Positions 14,849 through 25,600 of a DNA stretch of 64,000 bases are shown piece after piece. Source of the stretch: an uncultured Muribaculaceae bacterium. GTDB taxonomy: Bacteria > Bacteroidota > Bacteroidia > Bacteroidales > Muribaculaceae. The notes under the pieces are model-generated. The model saw only the letters and a program-made list of their open reading frames with translations. It did not search any database and had not been told where the DNA came from. Within the stretch, counting starts at the first letter, position 1; each line of letters opens with the position of its first letter. The position numbers were made by a program, and so were the translations under genes. The stretch spans positions 37,253-101,252 of the forward strand of contig CANQRV010000004.1 in assembly GCA_947626355.1 (NCBI GenBank). The letters run 5' to 3'.

Positions 14849-17374
14849 TTATCTTACGAGTATTTTTAATGTCTCGCCGCCGCTGACGGCGATATACAGG
14901 CCGCTCTGGAGCTCCAGGGAACCCCCTCCGGCCTGTATTGAGCCGGCATGCACTCCTGATGCCGTAAAGATGTCGACACGGGCATCAGAGCGCTCTATCA
15001 CGAGGCGTCCCTTTGCGCCGTAGCCGTAGATGGCGCTGTGGCCGACGCTCCCGATCTCATCGACCGAGGAGAGCCCTTTCGACCCGATCACCACGAAGGC
15101 TCCTGCATCGAGGCTCACCTTGCCGGCCGATACCTCGATCTGGGGCGTCGTCTCATGGCTTGAGGCGAGTATCTGATAGTCGCCGTCGCCGCCTTTCGTG
15201 AAATCGACGTTGATGGTAAGCCGCTTGTCGACGAGTGGATTCACCACAGTGAAGAGCTCCTTGTCGCCCGACTTCGACACGAGCAGGCGTCCGTTGTCCC
15301 AGTCGCTGTCGCCGTAGGTGCCGCTGAAGGAGGCTGAGACGTCAAACATCTCGGGATTGCCGTTTCTGACGGCGGTCAGGGCGCGGTAGGTGTCGTAGAG
15401 GCCGCGTCGCTCTGGATTGTCGAGCATCGACCATCTCACTGTCTTCGGGTCGGTATTGTTGCCGCCGGTGGCGTCTTTGGTGTTGTCGTTGTCGCCGAGC
15501 TCGGAGAACTGCCATATCATGTGTGCGCCGGGGCTCATGAGCATCTGTGCGGCGCAGCTGCCGAGGCGTCGCATCGACATCGCGAGGTCGCCCTTCACGC
15601 CGGGCGCGCCGTAGACGTCCTGCTTGTAGGCGAGGCGCTGCTCGTCGTGGCTCTCCATGTAGGAGACGGTGGAGTAGGGCGTGCGGTCGTCGTAGGGGGC
15701 GTAGAAGCGGCGCAGGCCGGCTCCGTCGCGGTAGCCCATAGCGAACTGGTCTGACGAATAGTTCACGTTGGCCCAGTTGAGCTGTCCGGTCTCGGCCATC
15801 TCGTTCTCCTCCTTGGCCTGGGCGAGGTTCTCGTTGATGAAGTAGGCGTGGGGATTCACTTCCTCCACCACCTTCTGCAGCTCGCGCATGCGGGCCACGC
15901 GGCTGGCGTTGTAGGCATTGGTGGCGGCGTCGCCGCTGTTGGCGTATGAGTCGTTGTCGCCGAGTCCCTTCACCAGGTCGAGGCGGAAGCCGTCTACGCG
16001 GTATTCCTCCAGCCAGTAGCGCAGCGCGTCGTGCCATTGCTTCTGCACGAGCGCATAGTCCTGGTTCCAGTCGTTGAGCACACTGTAGGCATGGGGGGCC
16101 GTGACGTTGAAAAACGGGTTCTCCCCCGGCTGATACATCCTCTGCCAGGGATGCTGCCAGTCGCTCTGGTTGAATACGATGTCGAGGATCACGGCGATTC
16201 CCTCCTTGTGGCAGGCGTCGATGAAGCGCTTGTAGTCGTCGGGAGTGCCGTATGCCTTGTCGGGAGCGAAGTAGAAGTTGGGGTTGTAGCCCCATGAGAT
16301 GTTGCCGTTGAATTCATTGATGGGCAGCAGCTCGATGGCGTTTATGCCGAGCTGCTTCAGATAGGGGAGCTTCGCGAGGGCGCCGGCCACCGTGCCGTCG
16401 CCGAGCGCTTTCCCCTCTGTGCCGGTGAAGTCGCGCAGCAGAAGCTCGTAGATGATGAGGCGGTCCTTGTCTACGCCGCGGAAGTCCTTGACCTCCCAGT
16501 CATAGTCGTTGATGTCGGAGCGATACACCGCCAGAGGCACTCCGTGTACTTTCCCTACGGGATAGGAGGGAAGCCAGGGGAACACGTCGGCCGGTATGTA
16601 GGAGTCGTATTCCGGGTCGAGCACGAGGCGTGCATATGGGTCGCCCACGGCGATGTTGCCGTCCACGATATAGTAGTAGGGATAGCATCTGCCCTCCTCG
16701 AGCCCTTTCACCTGAGTCCAGAAATACCTTACGCCGTCCACGTCATCGTAGCTCATCACCCCCTGCTGTCCCACGGCATAGTCGTCCCAGCTGCCCACGA
16801 GCGTCACGCTGTTCTTGCCGGGGGCGGCGAGGCAGAAGGTCACTGTGCCTGCGCCGTCTCCCACCGCGCCCATCCGCGGCTCTCCGCCGGGGTATGGAGC
16901 GGGCTCCGACACCCCGTTGTGGAGAAACACGAAGATGTCCTGGTTGTTGGGGCCTTTCCCTTCCTTGCTGTTGTCGGCGTTGCGGAATACGAAGGCCAGG
17001 CGCTCCACGGTCTCCGAGGGGTCGGTGATGCCGTAATAGGTGCGTATGTCGCCGATATAGAGCTTCCAGAGGTTCTCCTCCACGTATGAGAGCTCATACT
17101 TCGCGCTGTTGTCGCCCCAGGTCGGCGCGTAGCGCCAGTCGGAGGCAGTGGTGGAGTAGTTGGTGATCACTCCTGTGTGGGCATACACTTTCTCCGGGGG
17201 CTTCACGCCCTGGAGCCCCTTGTTGCCCTCGTCGGCATGGAAATAGATGGTGACTCCGGTCGATTCCTCGAGCAGAGGGGTAGGCTCGGCGGTCACCTGC
17301 GCCGCCATGTCGGCGACGGCGGCGAGCATGAGCGCCACCGCCGTCATCAGTATTTCGGATATGTTTGCTTTCAT
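14849..17374 (-). CDS. secreted GH13 alpha-amylase/pullulanase-like enzyme with type IX-like tail
   Basis: An 841-residue extracellular or surface alpha-glucan hydrolase. After a signal region come an N-terminal starch-binding-like domain (TIYFHADEGNKGLQG), a CBM48-like domain (VTLVGSWDDYAVGQQGVM) and the GH13 barrel. Catalytic residues are D466 (nucleophile, DGFRLDLVKG), E515 (acid/base, FINENLAQ) and D577 (ESHDEQR). The C-terminus has a beta-sandwich and then VDIFTASGVHAGSI with SGLYIAVSGG and final LKILVR, resembling a type IX sorting tail; a classical SusG would be a lipoprotein. It lies between the GH43 and GH2 genes with short gaps, consistent with one operon serving starch-like glycans. 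Confidence 0.9.
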   Translation of the reverse strand: MKANISEILMTAVALMLAAVADMAAQVTAEPTPLLEESTGVTIYFHADEGNKGLQGVKPPEKVYAHTGVITNYSTTASDWRYAPTWGDNSAKYELSYVEENLWKLYIGDIRTYYGITDPSETVERLAFVFRNADNSKEGKGPNNQDIFVFLHNGVSEPAPYPGGEPRMGAVGDGAGTVTFCLAAPGKNSVTLVGSWDDYAVGQQGVMSYDDVDGVRYFWTQVKGLEEGRCYPYYYIVDGNIAVGDPYARLVLDPEYDSYIPADVFPWLPSYPVGKVHGVPLAVYRSDINDYDWEVKDFRGVDKDRLIIYELLLRDFTGTEGKALGDGTVAGALAKLPYLKQLGINAIELLPINEFNGNISWGYNPNFYFAPDKAYGTPDDYKRFIDACHKEGIAVILDIVFNQSDWQHPWQRMYQPGENPFFNVTAPHAYSVLNDWNQDYALVQKQWHDALRYWLEEYRVDGFRLDLVKGLGDNDSYANSGDAATNAYNASRVARMRELQKVVEEVNPHAYFINENLAQAKEENEMAETGQLNWANVNYSSDQFAMGYRDGAGLRRFYAPYDDRTPYSTVSYMESHDEQRLAYKQDVYGAPGVKGDLAMSMRRLGSCAAQMLMSPGAHMIWQFSELGDNDNTKDATGGNNTDPKTVRWSMLDNPERRGLYDTYRALTAVRNGNPEMFDVSASFSGTYGDSDWDNGRLLVSKSGDKELFTVVNPLVDKRLTINVDFTKGGDGDYQILASSHETTPQIEVSAGKVSLDAGAFVVIGSKGLSSVDEIGSVGHSAIYGYGAKGRLVIERSDARVDIFTASGVHAGSIQAGGGSLELQSGLYIAVSGGETLKILVR

Positions 17375-17411
17375 TGCAGTGTCAATGGGTTGTCAAGGTG
17401 TTTTTTCGTGT

Positions 17412-18407
17412 TCACCGGCAGCATCCCGGGTCGGGAGTGGCCCAGCGTGCGCGGAGACGTGCCATCTCCCCGGCGGTGAGGGGTATCACTGTGCCGTGGC
17501 GCGGATGGAAGTCCATGCTGACCTTCTCCTTTACGGGACGGAACGTGACGAAGTCCTCGGTCTCGGTGAAGTCGTAGCCCCCCTTCATGTAGACGTCATA
17601 CATGAGGATGTATTTGTCCTGGCCTATGAGCTTGAAGGTGCCTGCTCCCTCCACGGCGTCGTCGGTGAGCTGCTTGTAGTCGGGCTGCTCGGTCCATTTG
17701 CCCGAGGTGAGGTCTTTTGTCGAGGCCACCTTTATGCCGTTGCCGTGCCCCTCGGTCTTGTAGAAGAGGTAGTAGGTGCCGTCTTTCTCCACGATGTCTC
17801 CGTCGATACACGACTTGCCGTCCTCAGGCAGGAAGAATGGCCTGGGCTCCCCCTCTATGTCTGTGAAGTCGGGGTTGGCGTAGGCGTAGTAGATGATGTC
17901 TGGGCCGTCGCCGTGCTGCATCGACCAGTAGACGAGCATCTTGCCGGCCTTACGGTCGTAGATGGTCTGCGGGGCCCACACCCTCTTGAGGTTCTCCTGG
18001 CCGGGATACTTCTTCTGGATGTTGATGACGGAGTGGCTCCAGTTGACGAGGTCGCACGATTTCAGCAGCGTCATGCCGCGGTTGGAGTCCCAGCCGCGTG
18101 CCGACACCATGTCGGTGACCACCATGTAGAAGCAGTTGTCGGGGCCGCGCAGGATGTGCGGGTCGCGCACTCCGCCCGTCTCGCTGATGTCGGCCGAGCA
18201 GATCACGGGATATCCGCCGTTGAGCGCCTTATAGTTATAGCCGTCGTCGCTGAGGGCGAAGCGTATGGCCTCCTCGCAGCGGGTGTTGTCGTTGCCTGTG
18301 AAATATGTGAAGAGATAGCCGGCGTAGTCGCTTTCGGCCGGGGTCTGTGCCGTGGCGGCCACGGGGGCGGCGAGCACCGTGAGGGAAATGATAAGGTTTC
18401 GTAGCAT
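17412..18407 (-). CDS. GH43-family arabinosidase-like hydrolase
   Basis: A secreted five-bladed propeller enzyme, first gene of the GH43-GH13-GH2 operon. Numbered from the ATG at 18407 (MLRNLIISLTVLAAPVAATAQ, a signal peptide), the catalytic set is visible: base D82 in GGVRDPHIL, modulating D202 in CIDGDIVEKDG and acid E253 in AVEGAGTFKL. The frame stays open upstream to 18470, but those codons cover and precede the promoter, so 18407 is the real start. The product has 331 residues and ends in CC-R. GH43 members mostly act on arabinan, arabinoxylan or related side chains, which is unexpected in a purely starch PUL. Confidence 0.85.
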   Translation of the reverse strand: MLRNLIISLTVLAAPVAATAQTPAESDYAGYLFTYFTGNDNTRCEEAIRFALSDDGYNYKALNGGYPVICSADISETGGVRDPHILRGPDNCFYMVVTDMVSARGWDSNRGMTLLKSCDLVNWSHSVINIQKKYPGQENLKRVWAPQTIYDRKAGKMLVYWSMQHGDGPDIIYYAYANPDFTDIEGEPRPFFLPEDGKSCIDGDIVEKDGTYYLFYKTEGHGNGIKVASTKDLTSGKWTEQPDYKQLTDDAVEGAGTFKLIGQDKYILMYDVYMKGGYDFTETEDFVTFRPVKEKVSMDFHPRHGTVIPLTAGEMARLRARWATPDPGCCR

Positions 18408-18439
18408 GTCGTTGATAAGATTGAGGTTTTGCTTTGGTG

Positions 18440-18470
18440 CAAAGGTAATTGAAATAAGCCGAAAATCCAA
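18440..18470 (-). promoter_or_regulatory. promoter of the GH43-GH13-GH2 operon
   Basis: Minus-strand TTG at 18470-18468, 20-nt spacer, TACCTTTG at 18447-18440. It follows the terminator of the Sus transport genes, so the hydrolases can be transcribed separately. Confidence 0.65.
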
Positions 18471-18501
18471 AAAAAAGGCCGGCTTGCGGGCCGGCCTTTT
18501 T
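18469..18501. terminator. bidirectional terminator after susF-like gene
   Basis: GGCCGGC (18477-18483) pairs with GCCGGCC (18490-18496), flanked by A and T runs on the two sides. It ends the SusC-SusF transcript on the minus strand and overlaps the -33 element of the next promoter. Confidence 0.85.
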
Positions 18502-18521
18502 CTATAAAGGATGTTAATGTC

Positions 18522-19913
18522 TTATTTCGCTGTCAGAGTGACGGTGTAGGGGAGCGTCGCGAGGTGGAGCGATACCTCGTAGTCGCCTGCCGCGGGCTGT
18601 GTGAGGTTGTCGCCGCCGGGCGTCAGGTCGGTCATCGATCCGCCGAGATTGATGTCCCAGTTGTCGTTGGCGCGGAACTTCCAGCCACCCTCGCCGGTAA
18701 AGGATACGGTGCCTGTGATGCTCTGGCCGTTGTCGCTGATGGTGAGGTTGCTCTGCGAGCCCCAGCCGTTGAAGTCGCCGATGGCGCCGATGGTGTCGAT
18801 CTTGGTGATCGTGTAGGTCTGGGCGCCGAGGTCGAGAGTGATGTAGTAGAGGCCGGCCTCAGCCACTGTGAGGTTGGCGCCGTCGCGTGCCAGAGCGCCG
18901 TCTGCGCTGCCTTTGCCCCAGTTGACGTCCCATGAGCCGGTGGCGAACTTGAATTCGCCGTCGAGCCATGCGTAGCCGTAGTAGGAGTTGTAGTCGGAAG
19001 TTGTGAGACGCCATTCAGCTGCGTCCACTGTCCAGCCGTTGGCTCCGCCGGGGATGGTGAGTGTTTCGTAGGCGAGGCCGATGGTATAGGTCTTGTCGAG
19101 CATGTTGGCCTCCACGCGATAGCTGCCCACGCCGAGCGCGGCGGGCTCGCCGGTCACGTCAAGAGTGCCTTCTGCTGTCGGGTAATATACCCTGCCGCTC
19201 TCGCTCACGATCTCCCATGCCACGCCCTGGGCGTTCATCTCGGGAGTCACGTTGATGATGGCGCTGAACATCGGGTCGTCGTAAGCGTGTTTCTCGGAGT
19301 GGCTCATCGTGATGACCTCTCCATCGGCGCCGCCGATGATGGTCTGCACCTTGTAGCTGTTCTCGATGTTGAGCTGGATGTCGACCGGTGTGATGGTGAT
19401 CTTCTCAGCACCATACCACCTGTCGAGGCCGCCGAGACGCGACACCTGCTTGCCGTCTACAACGTAGGCGGCGAAGCGGATGTAGGCCTCCTGGGCTTCC
19501 GGGGTCTTGCCCCAGATAGCCTGGAAGGCGTTGCCGAGCGCGGAGCCGAGGGCCTTGCCGTCGGTCAGCGAGATCTCCTGCGGGTCGGTGTATGCCTCGT
19601 CTTTGGCGAGCTGCATCATAAACTGCACGGTCGCGTTCTCGGGAAGGTCGGTCACCTCAGCCACGTTGATTAGCTGCGCCTCCTTGTTCTCGGCCGGAGT
19701 GTTGATGTCGGTGTTCCACACTGCGGCGTTGGCGAAGCTGTTGATATTGAGCGCTGCTCCCTGCAGGGCGTCGCCGTAGGCCACTGTCAGGCCATCGGCC
19801 TGCATGATGGCCTCCTGGGGATTCACCTGCTCGATGCCGAGGTCGCTCTTGTCGTCGCAGGCGGTAAACCCTATGCCCAGAAGCGCAATAAGAAATATAC
19901 TTGTCTTTTTCAT
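18522..19913 (-). CDS. SusF-like outer-membrane glycan-binding lipoprotein
   Basis: A surface lipoprotein (lipobox GIGFTACDDK, acylated C19) that would bind starch-like glycans outside the cell. It has an N-terminal Ig-like region, then tandem CBM-like beta-sandwich domains. These include GGANGWTVDAAEWRLT, FATGSWDVNWGKGSADGA, and the characteristic GDFNGWGSQSNLTISD and NWDINLGGSMTDLTPGGDN, as in SusE/SusF. At 463 residues it is close to SusF in length. It is the last gene of the SusC-D-E-F operon and is followed by a strong terminator. Aromatic residues in GDFNGW and W-rich stretches are candidate glucan contacts. Confidence 0.85.
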   Translation of the reverse strand: MKKTSIFLIALLGIGFTACDDKSDLGIEQVNPQEAIMQADGLTVAYGDALQGAALNINSFANAAVWNTDINTPAENKEAQLINVAEVTDLPENATVQFMMQLAKDEAYTDPQEISLTDGKALGSALGNAFQAIWGKTPEAQEAYIRFAAYVVDGKQVSRLGGLDRWYGAEKITITPVDIQLNIENSYKVQTIIGGADGEVITMSHSEKHAYDDPMFSAIINVTPEMNAQGVAWEIVSESGRVYYPTAEGTLDVTGEPAALGVGSYRVEANMLDKTYTIGLAYETLTIPGGANGWTVDAAEWRLTTSDYNSYYGYAWLDGEFKFATGSWDVNWGKGSADGALARDGANLTVAEAGLYYITLDLGAQTYTITKIDTIGAIGDFNGWGSQSNLTISDNGQSITGTVSFTGEGGWKFRANDNWDINLGGSMTDLTPGGDNLTQPAAGDYEVSLHLATLPYTVTLTAK

Positions 19914-19941
19914 TGTGTTTCTTTGTGAGATTTAGTTGTGT

Positions 19942-20853
19942 TTAGTTCACCTGCTCGAAGCGAACGGTCTTGTTGCCGAGGTTTACGGTGATCTTGACAT
20001 CGCCGCCTGCCCAGCCTTCGATCTGCCAGCTGCCCTTGCCTGCCCCCTTGGTGTCAGGGTCATAGAAGCAGTTGCCCTGATATGCGCCGTCGGTCATTGT
20101 GATGGCAACGGGGCTGTCCTCGTCCTGGGCGCCTACGGAATACCAGTCCCAAGGCTCGTCGGGGCTGAACTGATCGTAGAAGCGGAACTGGAACTGATCG
20201 GCGGGAATAGTGAACGTGCCTTCGTATACGAGGCTTCCGGGTTCTGTCTCGCTGAGGGCCCACGGGCCTGCCTCGGGATAGCCGGGTGCCGGTGCAGTCC
20301 AGCCTTCAGGCTGTCCTACGAGCCACATGAGGTCGGCAACCTTGACTGCGAAGTAGGGCTGCACGGCGGAGAGCTCGATCACGTTGGAGTAGATGTCGCT
20401 GTAGTCGGCGTTGGGAATCCATGCGTGGACTCTCACATAGATGGGCTTCGGGTCGGAAGAGAAGTTGGTTTCCGTGGTGTAGCCGAAAAGCGAGCACATG
20501 GCCATCGAGAACATCTCACCCGAAATCTCGATGCGGGCGCTGGTTGTGGTGGTCTCGAGGGTGATGTAGCCGTCGGGGTTCTCCTCGCTGAAGACGCCGT
20601 TCTTGAAGTTGTCCTCGGCCTTGGCGATCTCCACCTGGTATGAGGGCATGCATCCTACACCGTAATCCGGCTGCGACACGGTGAAGAAGATGGAGTTGTC
20701 GGGGCTCATCACATAGAGCTGGTCGGCCATGGCGGGGCGGTTGAGCACAAACTCCGTCGGCTTGTCGAGCCGGGGCTGGGTGTCTTCCTTACACCCTGTG
20801 AGCCCGGCTGCCGCTATTGAGGCTGCGGCCGCCATAAGAATATATTTTTTCAT
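19942..20853 (-). CDS. SusE-like outer-membrane lipoprotein
   Basis: The 303-residue lipoprotein begins MKKYILMAAAASIAAAGLTGCKED, giving acylated C21. It carries an N-terminal SusE domain (DKPTEFVLNRPAMADQLYVM) with Ig-like folds and one C-terminal CBM-like domain with WLVGQPEGWTAP, FRFYDQFSPDEPWDWY and a final NLGNKTVRFEQVN strand. It binds glycan at the cell surface and probably assists loading of the SusCD transporter. Fifty-one base pairs separate it from susD and 28 from the SusF-like gene, all in one operon. Confidence 0.85.
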   Translation of the reverse strand: MKKYILMAAAASIAAAGLTGCKEDTQPRLDKPTEFVLNRPAMADQLYVMSPDNSIFFTVSQPDYGVGCMPSYQVEIAKAEDNFKNGVFSEENPDGYITLETTTTSARIEISGEMFSMAMCSLFGYTTETNFSSDPKPIYVRVHAWIPNADYSDIYSNVIELSAVQPYFAVKVADLMWLVGQPEGWTAPAPGYPEAGPWALSETEPGSLVYEGTFTIPADQFQFRFYDQFSPDEPWDWYSVGAQDEDSPVAITMTDGAYQGNCFYDPDTKGAGKGSWQIEGWAGGDVKITVNLGNKTVRFEQVN

Positions 20854-20904
20854 TTTGGTCGTTCAGTTTAAGAATTCTGTTGGTTTGGAAATTCTCTGAT
20901 GTGA

Positions 20905-22653
20905 TCAATAGCCCTCGTTCTGCACCATCGACGAGCCGTAGCCGGCGATCACGTTGGTGGGAAGCGGGTAAAGACGCATGTAGGAGGGTAGAGCCGTGCC
21001 GTCCTGGATGCCACCCTTGAGTGTCCAGTTGTAGGCGCTGCCCGTGAACTTGTTCATACGGTTGAGGTCGGTGCGTCGCATGCCTTCGTGATAGAATTCG
21101 CGGGCACGCTCGTTGCCTATGTTGTCGAGTGTGTAGTCGGTGGCGTTCCAGGGGGTGACGCCGGCGCGCTGACGCACGTAATTGGCATACTGCAGACCCT
21201 TGCCGCTGTCGCCGGCACCGCGCAGGGCGCACTCGGAGGCCATCATGTAGACGTCGGCCAGACGGATGATCGGGAAGTCGGTGTCAGGCCAGTCGCTCGA
21301 CGACTCCACAGGCTGAACGCCGATGCGGTTGAGGCCGGTGTCGGGGTCTTTCCAGTGGGGCACTGTGCCGTCGGCATTGCCCTTCACGTTGGTAAACTTG
21401 ATTGCTGCGTAGCCGTTGGCCCATGATTTCGGGTCGGTGTTGGCCATGGTGTAGCCGGCTTTCTCCGTCAGCCACAGCGAGGCGCGCACATCGGCTGTCT
21501 CGCCGCCCACGAAGCCGAAGATGTTGGAGAATTGCTCTCTGGCGAGCAGACAGCCCCAGTGGGCGTTGGTGCCATACCAGGAACCGTTGCAGAAGCCGTC
21601 GGTGAGGGGTTTGTCGGAGAAATTGCCCGTAGGAGCGGCGATCAGGAACATGGTGCCGCCCCAGGGGGTCGTCATCTCATGGTCGTAAGGCACGCCCCAG
21701 AGGATCTCGTTCTGTGCGGGAAGCGAGCCGCCGGGCATGAACATGTCGTTGCTGCCGCAGAAGAGGGCCAGATAGTCCATGGCGAGGCCTGAGCCCTGGA
21801 AGCCGCCGCCCTGATGGCGGGCGATGATGTTCTCTGCATGGCTCCAGCACTTGTCATACATCTTCTCGCCGATAAACGACTCGGCGTTGAGGTAGTATTT
21901 GCAGAGCAGGGCCTCCACGGCGTCGCGGCCGATGCGGCCGTACTGCGGGGTGTGGTTCTGCGGCCATGTGGCGAGCACGTCCTCGAGGTCGGCCGTCACC
22001 TTGTCGAAGAGCTCCTTGGCGCTGGCGGCCTGGGCCGGGGTGTCGCCGTAGTTCATGTCGTCCCATGCGATCACTGCGCGGCCAAACCAGTTGATCACAT
22101 AGTAGTAGGAGAGACCGCGGAGGGCGCGGGCCTCGCGCACCATCTGGTCGAGCTCGTCCTGGCTGATGGCGGTGTCGCCGCTGCCTCCCACGCTGATGCC
22201 GTAGGTGCCGAGGTTACGCGTCAGACGGATGAAGTCGTTGCAGACCGCGATATGGGTGTAGTAGCGCGAGTATGCGCCGTAAATGATCACGTTGTTGGCA
22301 GCCCAGACGTCCTGCACCATGTCGTAGACGCCGGCGTCCTGATATATCCAGAGGCCGATGTCGGTGGGAAGGTCCTCGAGATAGAACATCACGCGGGTGT
22401 ACTGCGATGTGCCGCCGTCCATGCCGTTGATGTCGGCGGCGCCGTTGGGACCGTACTGACCGGAGATGGCCAGCGACGAGTAGCACTTTCCGAGAATGCC
22501 CCCTAAGTATCCCTTCGGGTCTTTCTGGAACTGGTCGGGAGTCAGCACGTTGGGGTCTTTCGGAAGCTGGTCGAGATCGCCCGTGCAGGCGCTAAGACCA
22601 GTCATCGCCACCAGTGCAGCCCCGATGAAGAACTTGCTTATAATTGATTTCAT
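20905..22653 (-). CDS. susD: SusD-like glycan-binding lipoprotein
   Basis: SusD proteins cap the SusC transporter and capture oligosaccharides outside the outer membrane. The 582-residue product has lipobox VAMTGLSACTGD (C23), the helical TPR-like scaffold (AREARALRGLSYYYVINWFG), and the C-terminal family signatures PIIRLADVYMMASECAL and ERAREFYHEGMRRTDLNRM, ending LYPLPTNVIAGYG. It follows susC by 30 bp. Several tryptophan-rich loops could form the ligand platform. Confidence in family is very high; the glycan is inferred from the neighbouring GH13 and SusE/F proteins. Confidence 0.95.
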   Translation of the reverse strand: MKSIISKFFIGAALVAMTGLSACTGDLDQLPKDPNVLTPDQFQKDPKGYLGGILGKCYSSLAISGQYGPNGAADINGMDGGTSQYTRVMFYLEDLPTDIGLWIYQDAGVYDMVQDVWAANNVIIYGAYSRYYTHIAVCNDFIRLTRNLGTYGISVGGSGDTAISQDELDQMVREARALRGLSYYYVINWFGRAVIAWDDMNYGDTPAQAASAKELFDKVTADLEDVLATWPQNHTPQYGRIGRDAVEALLCKYYLNAESFIGEKMYDKCWSHAENIIARHQGGGFQGSGLAMDYLALFCGSNDMFMPGGSLPAQNEILWGVPYDHEMTTPWGGTMFLIAAPTGNFSDKPLTDGFCNGSWYGTNAHWGCLLAREQFSNIFGFVGGETADVRASLWLTEKAGYTMANTDPKSWANGYAAIKFTNVKGNADGTVPHWKDPDTGLNRIGVQPVESSSDWPDTDFPIIRLADVYMMASECALRGAGDSGKGLQYANYVRQRAGVTPWNATDYTLDNIGNERAREFYHEGMRRTDLNRMNKFTGSAYNWTLKGGIQDGTALPSYMRLYPLPTNVIAGYGSSMVQNEGY

Positions 22654-22683
22654 AACAGATTTGTCTTGGTCGTTGTGAATGAT

Positions 22684-25600
22684 TTAGAATGTAGCGATAA
22701 GGCCGATGGTCCAGGTTGTCGGGCGCGGATATACCGAGTTGTCGATACCGCCGTAGATCTCAGGGTCGATGCCTTTGTACTTGGTGATGACAAACGGGTT
22801 CTGCACGGCGCCGTAGAGACGCAGGCGGAGGTTGTCGTTGAGAAGGTTAGGCCATGTATAGCCCAGCGTGATGTTGTCGCAGCGCACGTAGCCGGCATTC
22901 TCAAGGAAGGCGTCGGAATAGTACTGCTGTGTCTGGAAATACCAGTCGTTGTCGATGAGGTTGCGCAGGGCGTTGTTCATATACATCGAGCCGGTGAAGA
23001 CGTGCTTGGCGCGGATGTTGTTATACATGTAGTTGCCGATGCTTGCGCGCATGGCGATCGAGAAGTCCCAGTTCTTCCAGCTTACGGAGTTGTTCCACGA
23101 CATCGTTACCTTCGGGTCGGGGCTGTGACGGAACACGAGGTCGGCGTCATTGAGCTGGCCGTCGCCGTTCTGGTCTACGTATGCGCCCTCTATGGGCTTG
23201 CCGTTGTTGTCATAGATCTGCTCGTAGAGGAGGAATGTGAAGGCGGGATAGCCCACCTTGTGTGCCTGGCAGGTGTTGCCGGTGGCGCCCATGCCGCCAA
23301 GGGGCACGTAGTAGTTGGGATCGTTGGAGTTGTTGAGCTTCGTGATCTTGTTCTGGTTCCAGGCCACGTTGAACGAGGTGTTCCATGTCCAGTCTTCCGT
23401 GTCTACGACGCGTGCGCCGATAGTGGCCTCGATACCGAGGTTGCGGAGCGAGCCGACGTTCTGGGTCATCTCATTGGTGGTGGCTGCGCCCGGGCTTACG
23501 GTCACTGTGGCGAGAAGGTCCTTGGAGTTGCGCAGATACCAGTCGAGGGCCACTGTGATGCGGTTGTTGAGCCAGCCCATGTCGAAGCCGACGTTCCATG
23601 TCGTTGTGGTCTCCCACTTGAGGTTGGGGTTGTATCCGTTGGGATAGTAGGTGTAGGGATTCACGTATGTGCCCGTGTACATGTTGGGATAGTAGGAGCC
23701 CGACTGCGATGTGGCGTAGGTCGGCATGTAGTCGAAATATCCGCCCACCGACTGCTGGCCGGTCTGACCCCAGCCGAGACGGAGCTTGAACTCGTTCATT
23801 GTCTCGCTTGCAGCCTCGAAGAAGGGCATGTTGTTGATCTTCCATCCGAGGGCCACGGAGGGGAAGAGACCCCAGCGGTGGTCTTTCGAGAATCGCGATG
23901 TGCCGTCGTCACGGAGTGTGAAGGTCAGCAGGTAGGTGTCCTTGAAGGTGTAGTTGAGACGTCCGAAGAAGGATATGAGCATCAGGTTGCCCGAATTCCA
24001 GTAGTAATGCGGGGCGTTCTGGTAGGTCTTGCCGATGTGCGACTCTGTGTCGGGATTGATCACGAGCTGGCCGAGACGGCCTGTGTCCTGAAGGGTCTGG
24101 GCGTCGAGCTGGTAGAAGCCCGGAGATGTGATGATGGTGGCGTTGTTGTCGCCGTGGGCGTCGAAGCGCTGCCAGGAGTAGCCGGCCATCACGTCGAGGT
24201 TCGACTCGATTGCCTCGAATTCCTTCTTGTAGTTGGCGTAGAAGTCGAGCAGTGTGTTGCGGCGCAGCTCATAGCTCTCGTAATACTGCGCTGCGCCATC
24301 CTTGTAGCCTGAGTTCCAGGCTGTCGGTGTGTTCTGCGGGGTTGTGATCCTGTTGGTCGACTTGCTCACGTCGTAGCCGAGGTTGAGGTTGAAGTGCAGC
24401 TCCGGAAGGAAGTGGAGGGCGTAGTCTATCTGGAGGTTGCCGTTCGAACGGTAGATGTCGGCGATGTTGTCCTTGTCGGTGGCACAGGCCACGGGGTTGA
24501 GGATACCCTGGTCGTTAAACTTGTTGTAGGCGCCTGTCGAGGTGTTGAAGCCGTTGTAGAGCCAGGGAAACTCGCTGTTGTTGGAGGCGATCTGGTTGTA
24601 GACCGGCTGTGTAGGGTCGGAGTCGATGGCCAGGCCTACGCAGCTCTCGTCGGTGAAGCGGTTGCGGATGTAATAGCCTTTCACGTTGGCGCTGACCTTG
24701 AGCAGGCCGTTGAAGAATTCCGGAGTCAGGTTGATGCCGGCGGTGACACGCTGCATCTGCGAGTCCTTGAGGATACCGTTGTTGTTGGTATAGGAGCCCG
24801 ACACGCGGTAGGGGAGGAAGCCGGCGCGGCCGCCGACGCTCAGGTTGTATTCCTGGCTGATCGATGTGCGGAGCACCTCGTCCTGCCAGTTGGTGTTGGC
24901 GTTCCCGAGGGCGGCGTAGGCCGGGGAGTCCTGGCCGAAGACGCTGCCCACCATTTCACGGTATCTGGATGCGTCCAGCACGTTCCAGGTCTTGCGCGCG
25001 TTGTTGATCGACATATTGGCGGTGAAGTTCACCTGCGGGCGTCCGCCCTTGCCTTTCTTGGTGGTGATGATGATGACGCCGTTTGATGCGCGCGAACCGT
25101 AGATGGCGGTGGCGGAGGCATCCTTAAGGATGGTCATCGACTCGATGTTGTCAGGGGCTATCATGGCCAGCGGGTTGGCCATACCGTTGACGCCGTCGGA
25201 GCTCAGGGGCACTCCGTCGAGCACGATCAGAGGGTCGTTGGAGGCGTTGAGCGATGCGCCGCCGCGGATTCGGATTGTGGCGCCGCCTTCAGGGGAGCCG
25301 CCGCCGGTGGTCACTACCACACCTGGGCTTGCGCCTACCAGAAGGTCCTGGGCCGACGTCGCGATGTTGGCATCGATCTCGTCGGGCGTCACGAGAGCTA
25401 CGGAGCCCGTCGCGTCTGATTTCTTCACGCTACCATAACCGATCACCACGGTCTCGGCGAGCATGGTCGCGTTTTCTTTCATTACTACGTTGAAATGGGT
25501 CTGGCCGTTTATCGGCACCTCTACGGCATCATAGCCGATATAGCTGACCACCAGTGTGCCATCGGGATTGACCGACAGCTGGAAGTTGCCGTCCAGGTCT

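Noticed and set aside
18408..18470. Upstream start for the GH43 gene at 18470
   Set aside because: It would place the promoter -7 and -33 boxes inside the coding sequence; the ATG at 18407 gives a proper signal peptide.
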